Assembly (NCBI RefSeq): GCF_003049685.1
Contig: NZ_PYSY02000002.1
Coordinates: 372,001-436,000 of the forward strand
Direction of reading: 5' to 3'
From: Brucella pituitosa
GTDB lineage: Bacteria; Pseudomonadota; Alphaproteobacteria; Rhizobiales; Rhizobiaceae
Length of the DNA stretch: 64,000 nucleotides
Every line of letters starts with the position of its first letter. Within the stretch, counting starts at the first letter, position 1. A program made the translations under genes and the position numbers. Positions 45,815 through 56,546 of the stretch are shown here, piece by piece. A model generated the notes under the pieces. The model was given only the letters and a program-made list of their open reading frames with translations, was not told where the DNA came from and searched no databases.

Positions 45815-46588
45815 TTATTTGGAGACGTCCTGACCGAAATATTTCTGCGAAATCTTGTCGTAGGTGCCGTCAGCCTTGATTTCATCAAGCGCCTTGTTGA
45901 TTGCAGCGACCAGATCGTCATCACCCTTGCGGACGATGATGCCTGAAGCATCTGCATTTTCCTTCTCAGCAACGACCTTTACAGGTGCGTTCGGCTGCTG
46001 CTTCTTGAAATCAAGATAGGACAGACTGTCATTGAGTGTCGCATCGGCGCGTCCCGTCAGAACCAGCTGGATCGACTGATCGAAGCCATCGGTAGCGACC
46101 AGTTCTGCACCAGCTTCCTTGGCAATGCGGCCATAATTGCTCGTCAGTGACTGAGCCGACTTCTTGTCCTTGAGGTCAGCAAAGTCTTTGATCGTATCGT
46201 TCTTGTCATTTACGATCAGAACAACCTTGGAAACGATGTAAGGGTTGGAGAAGTTGAACTTCTTCTGGCGTTCTTCGGTGATACCAACCTGATTGATGAC
46301 AGCATCATAGCGCTTGGCATCAAGACCGGCGATAAGGCCATCCCACTTGCCTTCAACAAATTCAGGTTTCACGCCGAGCTTCTGAGCAACAGCTTCACCG
46401 ATTTCCACGTCAAAACCGACAAGCTTGTTTTCCTTGTCGTGGAAGGTGAACGGTGCATAGGTGCCTTCTGTGCCGATCTTCAGCACACCCGCCGACTTGA
46501 TGGCGTCAAGGTTTTCACCGGCCATTGCGGTCGAGAAGAGGGCTGCCTGGAGAACACCAACGGTGGCGAGGATTTTTGCGAACTTCAT
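45815..46588 (-). CDS. Cystine-type amino-acid-binding periplasmic protein (TcyJ/FliY-like)
   Basis: 257 residues from the ATG at 46588, preceded by AGGTGACC; the GTG twelve bases earlier belongs to that ribosome site. Signal peptide ends near TAMA. SBP_bac_3 fold: GVLKIGTEGTYAPFTFHDKENKLVGFDVEIGEAVAQKLG, KWDGLIAGLDAKRYDAVINQV and ITEERQKKFNFSNPY are very like E. coli TcyJ. Cystine or a related sulfur amino acid is the best guess for ligand. Confidence 0.9.
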   Translation of the reverse strand: MKFAKILATVGVLQAALFSTAMAGENLDAIKSAGVLKIGTEGTYAPFTFHDKENKLVGFDVEIGEAVAQKLGVKPEFVEGKWDGLIAGLDAKRYDAVINQVGITEERQKKFNFSNPYIVSKVVLIVNDKNDTIKDFADLKDKKSAQSLTSNYGRIAKEAGAELVATDGFDQSIQLVLTGRADATLNDSLSYLDFKKQQPNAPVKVVAEKENADASGIIVRKGDDDLVAAINKALDEIKADGTYDKISQKYFGQDVSK

Positions 46589-46755
46589 TTGTAAGGTCAC
46601 CTGTAAAAATATTCGATGAGACGTAAAATACAGGAATTTAATTCTAATGAAGCGTCTAAAATCGCAGCCTTAGCCCATCTTGAAGAAATTATTTCTATTT
46701 TATTATCAATTACGGCAATCTGAATCCGTATATCGAGATTTGGCAATTTCTAGTT

Positions 46756-46799
46756 CTAAAGTGTGTCGCATTTTATCATATCCATGCGACACACTTTAG
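46756..46799. repeat. Perfect 15-base inverted repeat
   Basis: CTAAAGTGTGTCGCA (46756-46770) and TGCGACACACTTTAG (46785-46799) are exact reverse complements around a 14-base AT-rich loop. It abuts the next palindrome, so the two form one composite repeat element of about 100 bases in the 331-base gap between the cystine-type operon and the oxoprolinase gene. Confidence 0.75.
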
Positions 46800-46813
46800 T
46801 TTTTTGTTTTTAC

Positions 46814-46858
46814 GCATGTCATTGTCCCAAAACCGGTTCCCACTTTTGGGAGACATGC
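46814..46858. repeat. Dispersed palindrome, best-preserved copy
   Basis: GCATGTC-ATTGT-CCCAAAA, centre CCGGTTCCCAC, then TTTTGGGA-GACATGC. Same family as 1059-1090 and 36598-36627. This copy keeps both the outer GCATGTC arms and the CCGGTTCCCAC centre. Confidence 0.7.
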
Positions 46859-46869
46859 TGAACCACAAT

Positions 46870-46896
46870 GAAAAACGCCGCCTTTCGGCGGCGTTT
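46870..46896 (-). terminator. Terminator of the oxoprolinase gene
   Basis: Stem ACGCCGCC / GGCGGCGT with a TTTC loop; on the minus strand it ends in TTTTT. It is 24 bases beyond the oxoprolinase stop. Confidence 0.9.
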
Positions 46897-46919
46897 CTTA
46901 CACATGATTGCTTTTGCTA

Positions 46920-49900
46920 TCAGGCCTTACCAAAGCCACCGCCTGTTGGCGTCACGACGGTAAAGGCTTCACCTGCTTCCAGAACGGTCTGATCGCAATT
47001 GCCGAGCACCTCAACGGTGCCATCCTTGCGGCGCACTTCATTGCGTCCAGTCTGACCGGGCTCCCCGCCTTCCAGACCAAATGGTGCCACGCGGCGATGA
47101 CCGGACAGGATTGCGAAATCGAGCGTCTTCAGTGCACGGATCGTGCGCTTGGTGCCATCGCCTGCATGCCACTTGCCTTTGCCGCCAGAGCCTTCACGGA
47201 TATGGAAGTCTTCCAGCAGTACCGGGAAACGTGTTTCCAGAATCTCCGGATCGGTGAGGCGGGAATTGGTCATATGCGTATGGACCGCATCAGCACCATT
47301 GAAGCCCGGCCCGGCAGGGGCACCGGAGCAGATGGTTTCGTAATACTGATACTCGTCATTACCGAATGTCAGGTTATTCATGGTGCCCTGTGCGGCGGCC
47401 ATGGCTTTGGTCGCGCCAAACAGACAGTTGGTTACGGCCTGACTGACTTCAACATTGCCTGCAACAACGGCTGCCGGGAAGCGTGGTGAGAGCATCGAGC
47501 CTTGCGGAACGATGATCTTGATCGGGCGCAAGCACCCGGCATTCATAGGAATGTCGCCCTCAACGAGCACGCGGAATACGTAAAGCACGGCGGCGCGTGT
47601 TACTGGTTCCGGCGCATTGAAGTTGTCAGGACGTTGTTCAGAGGTGCCGGTGAAATCGACCGTTGCTTCGCGTTTATCACGGTCGATTGTGACGCGAACT
47701 TCGATCTGGCAACCCTGATCCATTTCGTAAGTGAAATGGCCGTCTGGCAGCTTGTCGAGAACGCGGCGCACACTTTCAGCCGCATTGTCCTGAACATGGC
47801 CCATATAGGCTTTGACGACATCTTCACCGAAGAGACCGATGATCTTTTTAAGTTCAGCCACGCCTTTTTCATTAGCGGCGATCTGCGCTTTCAGATCGTT
47901 GACGTTCTGCGTGAGATTGCGCACCGGGTAGGTCGCGCCTGTCAGAAGTGCAGACAGAGCATCTTCGCGGAAAGTGCCACGATCAACGAGCTTGAAGTTG
48001 TCTATATAGACACCTTCCTGCTCGATATTGACCGCCAGCGGCGACATTGAACCAGGCGCAATGCCGCCAATGTCGGCATGGTGGCCACGGCTCGCAACCC
48101 AGAACCGAATTTCACGATTTTCATCGTCAAACACTGGCGTGCAGACGGTCAAATCGGGCAGATGCGTTCCGCCATTGTAAGGCGCGTTGATCAGGAACAC
48201 GTCGCCCGGCTTGATATCCTTGTTCTCACGGATAGCCGTTGCAACGGATGCATCCATGGAGCCGAGATGCACTGGCATGTGCGGCGCATTGGCCACCAGA
48301 TTGCCTTCGGCATCAAACACGGCACAAGAGAAATCCAGACGTTCCTTGATGTTGACCGAATAGGCCGTGTTCTGGAGTGTCACCCCCATCTGTTCTGCAA
48401 TCGACATAAAGAGATTGTTGAAAATCTCCAGCATGACCGGATCGGCTTCGGTGCCAATTGCCGTGCGTAAAGGCAGAGCTTTGATGCGCGTCAGAACGAT
48501 GTGATCATGCTGGGTCAGGCGGGCCTGCCAGCCATCTTCGATGACAATCGTCTGGTTCTTTTCGATGATGATCGCCGGGCCTGTAACGGTCTGGCCGCGC
48601 TGGATCTTCTCGCGAAGAACAACTCCTGCATCATGGAATTCACCATGCGAGAAGAAACGTGTGCGCTTTGCCGTTTCGGCCTCAAGGTCGCTTTCCAGAG
48701 GTAGGCTCGTTTCCGTTTCGCCTGCGCCGCCACCGACGGCTTCGACTTCAACGGCATCGATAACCAATGCCTTGTTTTCCGCAATGAATCCGAAACGGCG
48801 CTTATGTGCGACTTCAAATTCTGAACGCAAACGTTCGGCGCTGTCCTCAGCAGGGAAGGTCGCTTCGATCGAAAGTACCGTGTCGGTGCCAGCATAGCGG
48901 ATATGTGCACGCAGATGACGTTTGATGGCACCGGTTTCGATGCCTTGCGTTGTCAGTTCTGCAACACATTCCTGTGCCAGTTCTTCACCAAGACTATTGA
49001 GTGCCGCTGGTGCAGAAGCATCAAGTGATACGCCAAGCGCCTTCTGGCGTGTGGCGCGAATATCCGCCAAGCCCATGCCGTAAGCGGAAAGCAGACCCGA
49101 CATTGGATGAAGAAGGATGTTCTTCATGCCGAGTGCATCGGCAACGAGGCAGGCATGCTGCCCGCCGGCACCACCAAAGCAGCTCAATGCATAGCGGGTA
49201 ACATCGTAGCCGCGCTGGACGGAGATTTTCTTGATCGCCTCGACCATGTTCGCAACAGCAATGCGAATGAAGCCGTCAGCAACCGATTCCGGCGATCGGT
49301 CGTCGCCAATTTCATCCGCAAGCGCGGTGAACAGCGTGCGAACACGTTCAACATCAAGCGGCTGGTTCTGCTCTGGTCCAAAAATCGCCGGGAAGTAGTC
49401 GGGGATCAATTTGCCAAGCATCACATTGGCGTCGGTTACAGCAAGCGGTCCGCCGTTTCGATAGCAAGCAGGGCCGGGGTTTGCGCCTGCTGAATCTGGG
49501 CCAACACGGAAACGACCAGCATCATAATGCAGGATCGAGCCGCCGCCAGCCGCGACCGTATGGATCAGCATCATCGGCGCACGCACACGAACGCCTGCAA
49601 CTTCTGTCTCGAAGGCGCGCTCATATTCGCCATCAAAATGGGCAACGTCGGTTGATGTGCCGCCCATATCAAAGCCGATGACCTGCCCGAAACCCGCCGT
49701 CTCGCCAGTGCGGGCGAGGCCCACAACGCCACCTGCAGGACCGGACAGGATTGCATCCTTGCCCTGGAAAAGATCGGCAGCGGTCAGGCCACCCGATGAC
49801 ATCATGAACATAACGCGAGCGCCGGTGCGTTCGACGTCGAGTTCATTGGAAACCTGTGCCACATAGCGGCGAAGAACAGGCGAAAGATAAGCATCGACCA

Positions 49901-50540
49901 CGGTCGTATCGCCACGCCCGACCAGCTTGATCAAGGGAGAGACTTCATGGCTGACGGAGACCTGTTCAAATCCGATTTCGCGCGCAATGCGCGCGATTTC
50001 AGCCTCATGCTCAGGAAATTTATAGGCATGCATGAGAGCAATCGCGATCGACTTATAGCCCTGTTCTTTAAGGGAACGCAGTGCTGCGACTGCCTCGGCA
50101 GAATTAAGCGCTTTTTCAACAGTGCCGTCCGCATGGACGCGCTCATTGAGCTCGGTCACACTGTCATAAAGCGCTTCAGGCTTGATGATTTCGGTTGCAA
50201 AGATGTTTTTGCGTTCCTGATACCCGATGCGCAGAGCGTCGCGGAAGCCCTTGGTGGTGACAAGTGCCAGCCGCTCGCCCTTGCGCTCGAGAAGCGCATT
50301 TGTGGCAACAGTCGTGCCCATGCGCACTTCGCCAATCAGCCCGGCAGGGACCGGCTCGCCGGTCGTAAGACCAAGATGCAAACGGATACCGTGGACGGCT
50401 GCATCCTTATAGGCTGAAGGGTTTTCGGAAAGAACCTTGCGTGCATGAAGAGTGCCCTGCGGGTCGCGTCCGATGACGTCGGTGAATGTGCCACCACGGT
50501 CGATCCAGAAGTCCCACACCCCGCTTCCCGTTCCGCTCAT
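46920..50540 (-). CDS. ATP-dependent 5-oxoprolinase / hydantoinase, fused A and B domains
   Basis: 1206 residues from the ATG at 50540 (GGGAGCCAAGA upstream); the frame is open 75 bases further. The first ~690 residues are the HyuA/OplA ATP-binding half: [51 protein letters not shown] and [19 protein letters not shown]. The remaining ~500 are the HyuB half: [37 protein letters not shown] and [19 protein letters not shown]. Fused forms of this size open 5-oxoproline to glutamate with ATP, like the eukaryotic enzyme. Divergent from a MarR-like gene and the peptide importer. Confidence 0.92.
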   Translation of the reverse strand: MSGTGSGVWDFWIDRGGTFTDVIGRDPQGTLHARKVLSENPSAYKDAAVHGIRLHLGLTTGEPVPAGLIGEVRMGTTVATNALLERKGERLALVTTKGFRDALRIGYQERKNIFATEIIKPEALYDSVTELNERVHADGTVEKALNSAEAVAALRSLKEQGYKSIAIALMHAYKFPEHEAEIARIAREIGFEQVSVSHEVSPLIKLVGRGDTTVVDAYLSPVLRRYVAQVSNELDVERTGARVMFMMSSGGLTAADLFQGKDAILSGPAGGVVGLARTGETAGFGQVIGFDMGGTSTDVAHFDGEYERAFETEVAGVRVRAPMMLIHTVAAGGGSILHYDAGRFRVGPDSAGANPGPACYRNGGPLAVTDANVMLGKLIPDYFPAIFGPEQNQPLDVERVRTLFTALADEIGDDRSPESVADGFIRIAVANMVEAIKKISVQRGYDVTRYALSCFGGAGGQHACLVADALGMKNILLHPMSGLLSAYGMGLADIRATRQKALGVSLDASAPAALNSLGEELAQECVAELTTQGIETGAIKRHLRAHIRYAGTDTVLSIEATFPAEDSAERLRSEFEVAHKRRFGFIAENKALVIDAVEVEAVGGGAGETETSLPLESDLEAETAKRTRFFSHGEFHDAGVVLREKIQRGQTVTGPAIIIEKNQTIVIEDGWQARLTQHDHIVLTRIKALPLRTAIGTEADPVMLEIFNNLFMSIAEQMGVTLQNTAYSVNIKERLDFSCAVFDAEGNLVANAPHMPVHLGSMDASVATAIRENKDIKPGDVFLINAPYNGGTHLPDLTVCTPVFDDENREIRFWVASRGHHADIGGIAPGSMSPLAVNIEQEGVYIDNFKLVDRGTFREDALSALLTGATYPVRNLTQNVNDLKAQIAANEKGVAELKKIIGLFGEDVVKAYMGHVQDNAAESVRRVLDKLPDGHFTYEMDQGCQIEVRVTIDRDKREATVDFTGTSEQRPDNFNAPEPVTRAAVLYVFRVLVEGDIPMNAGCLRPIKIIVPQGSMLSPRFPAAVVAGNVEVSQAVTNCLFGATKAMAAAQGTMNNLTFGNDEYQYYETICSGAPAGPGFNGADAVHTHMTNSRLTDPEILETRFPVLLEDFHIREGSGGKGKWHAGDGTKRTIRALKTLDFAILSGHRRVAPFGLEGGEPGQTGRNEVRRKDGTVEVLGNCDQTVLEAGEAFTVVTPTGGGFGKA

Positions 50541-50607
50541 TCTTGGCTCCCTCATGCATGAAGACAGTGTATTTCGAAATCTTTTCAGAATTTCATACTC
50601 CCACTTT

Positions 50608-50637
50608 ATTGACAAAATGTCGATAAGATGGTGACAT
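50608..50637. promoter_or_regulatory. Candidate operator/promoter between oxoprolinase and the MarR-like gene
   Basis: ATTGACA-AAA-TGTCGAT (50608-50624) is a palindrome with one mismatch. It contains TTGACA (50609-50614), which could be the -35 box for the plus-strand operon with a weak -10 near 50632-50638. A dyad over the -35 box between divergent genes is a good place for the MarR-like repressor to act. Confidence 0.45.
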
Positions 50638-50667
50638 AAAATTCACATAAATAAGGGAGCCGCAATA

Positions 50668-51276
50668 ATGGGGAATAAGAGAGACTCGGAAGTGGCGGCA
50701 GAAATGCCCGCTGAGATGCGAGAGCAGGGCTTCGATGAAGTTTCACTGCCAAAGCACCTGCGTTCCGTTGCATCTCTCGGTCCTATTGTTTCTTCTGCCC
50801 ATCTCGCTGAAGGTGGCTCACCCGGGATGTCTGAGGTTGAGTATGGCCTTATTCTGGCGTCGCACGCTTTCTCGCGCTGGATGGTTCGCTGCATGGCGGC
50901 AGCTGGTTTGCCAGGGCTTTCTCCAATCGAAGTGCTAATCCTGCATTCGATCCGCCATCGCGGGCGGGAGAAGAAGCTCGCGGATATATGCCTCGTGCTC
51001 GATATAGAAGACACGCACATCGCGACTTATGCCATCCGCAAGCTGGAAAAAGCCGGGTTGCTGACAACCGGCAAGGCATCCAAGGAAAAGACGGTCAAGA
51101 TTACGGAAAAAGGCGCGGAGGCTTGCGCCCGCTATGCGCAAATCCGCGAACGTCTTCTGGTCGATTCCACAGCGAATGCCCGTCCATCCGAAGAGACACT
51201 ATCTGAAGTCGCAGCGCTGCTGCGTTTCATGTCCGGTGCATTCAATCAGGCCACACGGTCTGCCATCACGTTGTAA
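50668..51276 (+). CDS. MarR-like winged-helix regulator
   Basis: 202 residues. After a ~70-residue N-terminal part there is a winged helix: LSPIEVLILHSIRHRGREKKLADICLVLDIEDTHIATYAIRKLEKAGLLTTGKASKEKTVKITEKG, the MarR layout with recognition helix and wing. Ribosome site GGGAGCCGC. It is divergent from the 5-oxoprolinase gene and 13 bases ahead of the peptide importer ATPase, so it is the first gene of that operon and probably regulates both sides. The ligand is unknown. Confidence 0.82.
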   Translation: MGNKRDSEVAAEMPAEMREQGFDEVSLPKHLRSVASLGPIVSSAHLAEGGSPGMSEVEYGLILASHAFSRWMVRCMAAAGLPGLSPIEVLILHSIRHRGREKKLADICLVLDIEDTHIATYAIRKLEKAGLLTTGKASKEKTVKITEKGAEACARYAQIRERLLVDSTANARPSEETLSEVAALLRFMSGAFNQATRSAITL

Positions 51277-51289
51277 GAGAGTTACGAGT

Positions 51290-53137
51290 TTGAACGGAAC
51301 CGAGTTGAACTTATCTGTTTCAAAACCTCTGCTGACGGTCGAGGGCCTCAGTGTCGAATTCGGCTCGAGCCGGGTGGTCGATGATTTGAGCTTTTCCGTC
51401 GCGCCAGGGCGTACTCTGGCTGTCGTTGGTGAATCGGGCTCGGGCAAGTCGATCACGTCGCTTTCCATAATGCGGTTAGCTGACATGAGCGGTGCGAAAT
51501 TTCCGTCCGGTCGCATTCTGTTCAACAGCCCGAATGGCGAACGCGATCTATTGAAGGCTGATCAGAAGGCGATGCGCGGTATTCGCGGTAAAGACATCGC
51601 GATGATCTTTCAGGAGCCGATGACGTCGCTCAATCCGGTGTTCACCATCGGAAATCAGCTTTCCGAAGTGCTGATGCTGCACGAGGGCATGTCGAAAGCC
51701 GCTTCTCTTGCGGAAGGCAAGCGCCTTTTGGAAATGGTGCGCCTGCCGGATGCAGAAGGGCTGCTCAAACGTTATCCGCATCAGCTTTCAGGCGGTATGC
51801 GCCAGCGTGTGATGATTGCCATGGCGCTCGCATGTCGTCCGAAGCTTCTGATTGCTGATGAACCAACAACGGCACTTGATGTCACCATTCAGGCTCAGAT
51901 CCTGCATATTATTAAGGATTTGCAGAAAGAACTTGAAATGGCTGTCATTTTCATCACCCACGACATGGGTGTGGTGGCAGAAATGGCTGATGATGTCGTC
52001 GTCATGTGGAAGGGCAAAAAGGTCGAAGAGGGTCCGGTTGGGCGCATCTTTGAAGCGCCGCAGCACCCCTACACGCAGACGCTTTTGTCCGCCGTCCCCA
52101 AGCTCGGCAGCATGACAGGCGAAGCATTCCCCAAGCGTATGCCGGTTATGATGATGCGCGATGGTGTTCCGGTTCTTTCCGGTGAAGAGCGCATTCAGGA
52201 TACGGCGAGCTATAGCGACAAGCCGCTATTGGCTGTTGACGATCTTTACGTGCGCTTTCCGATCAAGAAAAACCTTTTCGGCAAAGTCACCCATGTCTGC
52301 AATGCCGTATCGAAAGTGAATTTCGATATCTATCCCGGCGAAACGCTGGCACTTGTCGGCGAGTCCGGTTCCGGTAAATCGACAATTGGGCGCACAATCC
52401 AGCAGCTTCAATCGCCGCTGGCTGGTGATATCCGTTTTAACGGAAAAGCCTATTCTGAGATGAGTTCTTCCGAGCGCTACGCAATGCGTCGTGAAGTTCA
52501 GTATATTTTTCAGGACCCGTTCGCATCGCTCGATCCGCGCAAGACGGTGGGCTTTTCCATTGCCGAGCCGATCCGCACTCACGGTCTTCTCGACAATAAC
52601 AAGGCCATTAATGCACGCGTAGCCGAGTTACTTGAGCGTGTAGGCCTCGGACCTGAACACGCATCGCGTTATCCGCATGAGTTTTCCGGCGGTCAGCGTC
52701 AGCGCATCTGCATTGCGCGTGCGCTTGCTTCAAAACCCAAGCTGATTATTGCGGATGAAGCGCTGTCTGCACTTGATGTCTCCATTCAGGCGCAGGTGAT
52801 CAATCTGTTCATGGATCTGCAGAAGGAACATGGACTGGCCTATCTCTTCATCAGTCATGACATGGCTGTTGTTGAAAAGATGAGCCACCGCGTTGCTGTT
52901 CTGTATCTTGGTCAAATCATGGAACTCGGCTCGCGCAGGCAGGTTTTCGAGACGCCAACGCATCCTTATACGCAGCGCCTGTTATCGGCAGTGCCTGTCG
53001 CTGATCCTTCGGCCCGCACCGAACGCGCAGCACTGGAAGGTGAAATTCCAAGCACCACGCGCCGGATTGATGACAAGCCCACCATCTACAATCATCGCGA
53101 GGTTGCATCCGGGCATTTCGTCGCCGAAAGCGCCTGA
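51290..53137 (+). CDS. Fused dipeptide-type ABC ATPase (DppD-DppF)
   Basis: About 615 residues from a TTG at 51290, preceded by AAGAGAG; the longer frame overlaps the regulator gene. Two full nucleotide-binding domains: Walker [12 protein letters not shown] and [11 protein letters not shown], signatures LSGGMRQRV and FSGGQRQRI, Walker [19 protein letters not shown] and [18 protein letters not shown]. The second Walker B has Ala where Pro is usual (DEALSALD). Both halves carry the oligopeptide-type C-terminal motif ([24 protein letters not shown]). It powers the DppBC-like permeases downstream. Confidence 0.93.
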   Translation: MNGTELNLSVSKPLLTVEGLSVEFGSSRVVDDLSFSVAPGRTLAVVGESGSGKSITSLSIMRLADMSGAKFPSGRILFNSPNGERDLLKADQKAMRGIRGKDIAMIFQEPMTSLNPVFTIGNQLSEVLMLHEGMSKAASLAEGKRLLEMVRLPDAEGLLKRYPHQLSGGMRQRVMIAMALACRPKLLIADEPTTALDVTIQAQILHIIKDLQKELEMAVIFITHDMGVVAEMADDVVVMWKGKKVEEGPVGRIFEAPQHPYTQTLLSAVPKLGSMTGEAFPKRMPVMMMRDGVPVLSGEERIQDTASYSDKPLLAVDDLYVRFPIKKNLFGKVTHVCNAVSKVNFDIYPGETLALVGESGSGKSTIGRTIQQLQSPLAGDIRFNGKAYSEMSSSERYAMRREVQYIFQDPFASLDPRKTVGFSIAEPIRTHGLLDNNKAINARVAELLERVGLGPEHASRYPHEFSGGQRQRICIARALASKPKLIIADEALSALDVSIQAQVINLFMDLQKEHGLAYLFISHDMAVVEKMSHRVAVLYLGQIMELGSRRQVFETPTHPYTQRLLSAVPVADPSARTERAALEGEIPSTTRRIDDKPTIYNHREVASGHFVAESA

Positions 53138-53174
53138 AGCATAAGAATTCAACAAAACCCAAAGGGGAAAAACA

Positions 53175-54704
53175 ATGATAAGGAAAACACTTAAAGCCGT
53201 TCTCATGGCTTCCGCGCTGTCGGCGGCTGTGTTTGCATCCGCGCCTGCATTCGCCGCAGGCAAGCTGACCATTTCATCGCCGCAGGACCCGGGCAGCTGG
53301 GATCCGATTGATACTTTCCTCGTCAACTGGGCGTCTGTTGCTACCAATATTTTCGACGGTTTGGTTTATCGCGGCCCTGATCTGAAAATCGTCCCGGGTT
53401 TGGCCACCTCGTGGGAAGAACTCGATGAAGGCAAGCGCATCCGCTTCACCTTGCGCGAAGGCGTCAAGTTTCATGACGGCGAGCCATTCAATGCGGAAGC
53501 CGTGAAGTTCACTTTTGATCGTTTGCTTGGTGAGGAAGGCGCGAAAGGCCCGCAGCGTTCCAACTATATCGCAATCGAAAAAGTTGAAGTCATCGACGAT
53601 AAAACAGTCGATTTTCACCTGAAGACACCGGACCCGGTTCTGATCACCAAGCTCGCCGGTTATGGCGCGATGATCGTTCCACCGAAATACATCACCGAAA
53701 AGGGCGACGACTATTTCAACACGCATCCGGTCGGAACAGGCCCATTCAAATTCGTGTCCTATGACCCGAAGGTCAACATCAAGCTTGAAGCATTCGCCGA
53801 TCATTGGGGCGGTGCACCGAAGCTTTCGGAAGTCGAATATCGCTTCATCACCGAGCCTTCGACCGCTGTTGCCGAACTTCAGGCCGGTCGCGTTGATCTC
53901 GTCATTCCGCCGACCATTCCCATCGGCATGATCCCTACAATTGAAGGCGATCCAAAGCTTGAACTTGTAACCGCTCCAGGGCCGACAGTTTATGCGCTGC
54001 GTTTCAACACCGCTGACGGTATCACCAAGGATGAACGCGTTCGCAAGGCACTCATCATGGCCGTGGACCGCGATGCGATCATTCAGTCTATCCTTGCCGG
54101 ACAGGCCGAAGCGATTGCAAGTTTTCAGGGTGCTCTCTCGTTTGGTTTTGATCCAAACATGAAGCCACTGCCTTACGATCCTGAACAGGCTAAGAAGCTG
54201 CTTGAAGAAGCCGGCGTTCAGCCCGGTGCGACCGTTCAGATTGACGTGCGCGGTCAGGATGCGAGCTTCAATGAAGTGGCACAGGCAGTCGCAAGCTTCC
54301 TCCAGATGGTCGGCATCAATGCAACCATCAAGCCTTATGACACCAACGTTCTGCTCAACGACATTATCCCGCAGGGCAAGACCGGCGCGATGTTCCAGCA
54401 GGCCTGGGGTGGCTGGACCTTCGATTACGATAACACTGCTTACTCGATGTACCACTCGGGTGAGAAGTGGAACCCCTATGACAAGGACGAAAAGCTCGAC
54501 AAGATGCTCGAAGCACAGCGTTCGGTTCTCGACCGCAGCGAACGTGAAAAGCTGCTTCAGGAGATCGCACATTACGCAGCTGATCGGGCTCTGGAAATGC
54601 CGCTTTACAACCTGAAGGCAATCTTCGGTGTGAACAAGCGCGTGAAGAACTTCGTTCCGGTTCCAGACAGCCGTCTGCGTCTGACTGACGTAACCGTCGA
54701 GTAG
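53175..54704 (+). CDS. Dipeptide/oligopeptide-type ABC substrate-binding protein
   Basis: 509 residues with a signal peptide ending at PAFA (residue ~28). SBP_bac_5 family (DppA/OppA-like): FTLREGVKFHDGEPFNAEAVKFTFDRLL, NTHPVGTGPFKFVSYDP and DERVRKALIMAVDRDAII are family blocks. Binds peptides or related ligands in the periplasm; with the oxoprolinase and carboxypeptidase nearby, a pyroglutamyl- or glutamyl-containing peptide is possible. RBS AAAGGGG. Confidence 0.92.
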   Translation: MIRKTLKAVLMASALSAAVFASAPAFAAGKLTISSPQDPGSWDPIDTFLVNWASVATNIFDGLVYRGPDLKIVPGLATSWEELDEGKRIRFTLREGVKFHDGEPFNAEAVKFTFDRLLGEEGAKGPQRSNYIAIEKVEVIDDKTVDFHLKTPDPVLITKLAGYGAMIVPPKYITEKGDDYFNTHPVGTGPFKFVSYDPKVNIKLEAFADHWGGAPKLSEVEYRFITEPSTAVAELQAGRVDLVIPPTIPIGMIPTIEGDPKLELVTAPGPTVYALRFNTADGITKDERVRKALIMAVDRDAIIQSILAGQAEAIASFQGALSFGFDPNMKPLPYDPEQAKKLLEEAGVQPGATVQIDVRGQDASFNEVAQAVASFLQMVGINATIKPYDTNVLLNDIIPQGKTGAMFQQAWGGWTFDYDNTAYSMYHSGEKWNPYDKDEKLDKMLEAQRSVLDRSEREKLLQEIAHYAADRALEMPLYNLKAIFGVNKRVKNFVPVPDSRLRLTDVTVE

Positions 54705-54714
54705 TAACTAATAC

Positions 54715-54740
54715 GGCGAGCCGGTTATTATCGGCTTGCC
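54715..54740 (+). terminator. Intercistronic stem-loop after the peptide-binding protein gene
   Basis: Nine-base stem GGCGAGCCG / CGGCTTGCC with one G-U pair and an eight-base loop, ten bases after the stop and 22 before the permease GTG. Confidence 0.65.
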
Positions 54741-54762
54741 GCAGCATTTCGGAGGCGCTCTG

Positions 54763-55686
54763 GTGGCCGGATTTCTCATAAAACGAATTTTGCAGGCGTT
54801 ATTCGTGTTAATCGCGATGACGCTGCTCGTCGCATTTGCGATCCGCCTCACAGGCGATCCGGCACTGATGCTGACGCAGGGTGCGGGCAGTATCACAGAA
54901 GCTGATCTGGTGCGTATCCGCGAAGGGCTAGGCTTGAACCAGCCGTTCTTTGTGCAGTATTGGCAGTTCCTCAAAGGCCTGTTCACACTGGATCTTGGGC
55001 GCAGCTTTCTTGGCGGCACTCAGGTGTCCGTTCTTGTGGGAAGCGCATTGCCTGCAACGCTGATGCTGGCCTTCGCGTCACTGTTCGTTTCTATCGTGAT
55101 TTCGGTGCCGCTTGGCATCAAGGCCGCCGTTTCGCGTGGCAAATGGGCTGATCAGCTCATTCGTATCTGTTCGCTCGTTGGCCTGTCTTTCCCGAATTTC
55201 TGGCTCGCCACCATGCTCGTGCTGTTGTTCGGCATTTATCTGCAATGGCTGCCACCGAGCGGCATGGGCGGTGTTGCGAGCTTCGTAATGCCAGCGCTGA
55301 CCATGGGCATCATTCTGACCGCAACCAATGTTCGTCTGGTGCGAACATCGATGCTCGAAACCCTGCAATCGCAGTATATTATGGTCGCCCGCGCCAAAGG
55401 CCTGAGCGAGAACAAGGTACTTTACAAGCACGCGTTGCGTAACTGCGCTATTCCACTCATCACCTATATAGGGCTTCAGTTTGGTGGACTTTTGGGCGGT
55501 ATTGTTGTGGTTGAACGCGTGTTCAACTGGCCAGGCATGGGCACGCTTGCCTTTGAAGCCGTTGCCAGCCGCGATTATCCGGTCTTGCAGGCAACAATCG
55601 CAATTTTGTCGATGCTGATTATCGGCGTCAATCTTCTGGTGGACATCGCCTACGGCCTTGTCGATCCGCGCATTCGTACGGAGTAG
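54763..55686 (+). CDS. Dipeptide-type ABC permease (DppB-like)
   Basis: 307 residues from a GTG at 54763, chosen because TTCGGAGG lies eight bases upstream; a TTG 27 bases earlier lacks a ribosome site. Starts AGFLIKRILQALFVLIAMTLL, the typical DppB first span. Six spans, with EAA loop QYIMVARAKGLSENKVLYKHALRNCAIPL and the end DIAYGLVDPRIRTE characteristic of DppB. Confidence 0.92.
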   Translation: MAGFLIKRILQALFVLIAMTLLVAFAIRLTGDPALMLTQGAGSITEADLVRIREGLGLNQPFFVQYWQFLKGLFTLDLGRSFLGGTQVSVLVGSALPATLMLAFASLFVSIVISVPLGIKAAVSRGKWADQLIRICSLVGLSFPNFWLATMLVLLFGIYLQWLPPSGMGGVASFVMPALTMGIILTATNVRLVRTSMLETLQSQYIMVARAKGLSENKVLYKHALRNCAIPLITYIGLQFGGLLGGIVVVERVFNWPGMGTLAFEAVASRDYPVLQATIAILSMLIIGVNLLVDIAYGLVDPRIRTE

Positions 55687-55691
55687 AGCAA

Positions 55692-56546
55692 ATGGCGACG
55701 AAAACATTGAGCCTCGCATACTCGCGCTTTGCAAGCCTGGAGTTTGTCGTCGGCTTTGCGCTGACCGGCGCAATCTGTCTTGCAGTGATTTTCTCCGGCT
55801 ATCTCTTCCCAGCCGGTGCCAACAAGATCGATCTTCTGGCGCGTCTGACGCCGCCCTTCATCAATCCGGCCCATATTTTTGGCACCGATCCGCTCGGTCG
55901 TGATGTACTTGCACGAGTGGTCATCGGCGGCAAGATTTCGTTGTTCGTTGGCTTCGTGTCTGTGATTGGTTCAGTGATCATCGGGACGATCATGGGGCTG
56001 GTCGCCGGTTATTATCGCGGTTTCTGGGATATGGCGCTCATGCGCTTTGTCGATGTGCAGCTCGCAATGCCTTTCATCCTGCTTGCGATCACCTTCATGG
56101 CCATTCTTGGTGGTGGTCTGCTCAATACGATCATTCTTCTGATCGTCTCGCAATGCGTGCAATATGCACGATTGGTGCGTGGCTCCGTGCTGTCGCTGCG
56201 CGAACGTGAGTTCATCCTGTCGGCGCGCGCTATCGGGGTTAGGGATTGGCGCATCATTTTCCAGCATCTGCTGCCAAACCTGCTCGGACCGGTTATCGTT
56301 CTTATGACGCTGAATGTCGCCAACAATATCCTTCTTGAATCCAGCCTGACCTTCCTTGGCTTTGGTATTGATTCAACCATTCCAAGCTGGGGCGGAATGC
56401 TAGCCGATGGCCGCACCTATCTTCAGACTGCATGGTGGGTAAGCCTCTTCCCGGGCCTTGCCATTCTGTTCACGGTGCTTGGTCTCAATCTTCTCGGTGA
56501 CTGGCTGCGCGATAGTCTCGATCCAACCGGCAGGACTTCGCGATGA
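55692..56546 (+). CDS. Dipeptide-type ABC permease (DppC-like)
   Basis: 284 residues. FGTDPLGRDVLARVVIGGKISLFVGFVSV is the DppC/OppC signature after the first span, and the EAA loop reads EFILSARAIGVRDWRIIFQHLLPNL. It ends LLGDWLRDSLDPTGR, the usual DppC C-terminus. Starts five bases after the DppB stop. Overlaps the peptidase start by ATGA. Confidence 0.93.
   Translation: MATKTLSLAYSRFASLEFVVGFALTGAICLAVIFSGYLFPAGANKIDLLARLTPPFINPAHIFGTDPLGRDVLARVVIGGKISLFVGFVSVIGSVIIGTIMGLVAGYYRGFWDMALMRFVDVQLAMPFILLAITFMAILGGGLLNTIILLIVSQCVQYARLVRGSVLSLREREFILSARAIGVRDWRIIFQHLLPNLLGPVIVLMTLNVANNILLESSLTFLGFGIDSTIPSWGGMLADGRTYLQTAWWVSLFPGLAILFTVLGLNLLGDWLRDSLDPTGRTSR

Noticed and set aside
53274-54572. 432-codon minus-strand frame opposite the peptide-binding protein gene
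   Set aside because: Antisense shadow with no domain or ribosome site.
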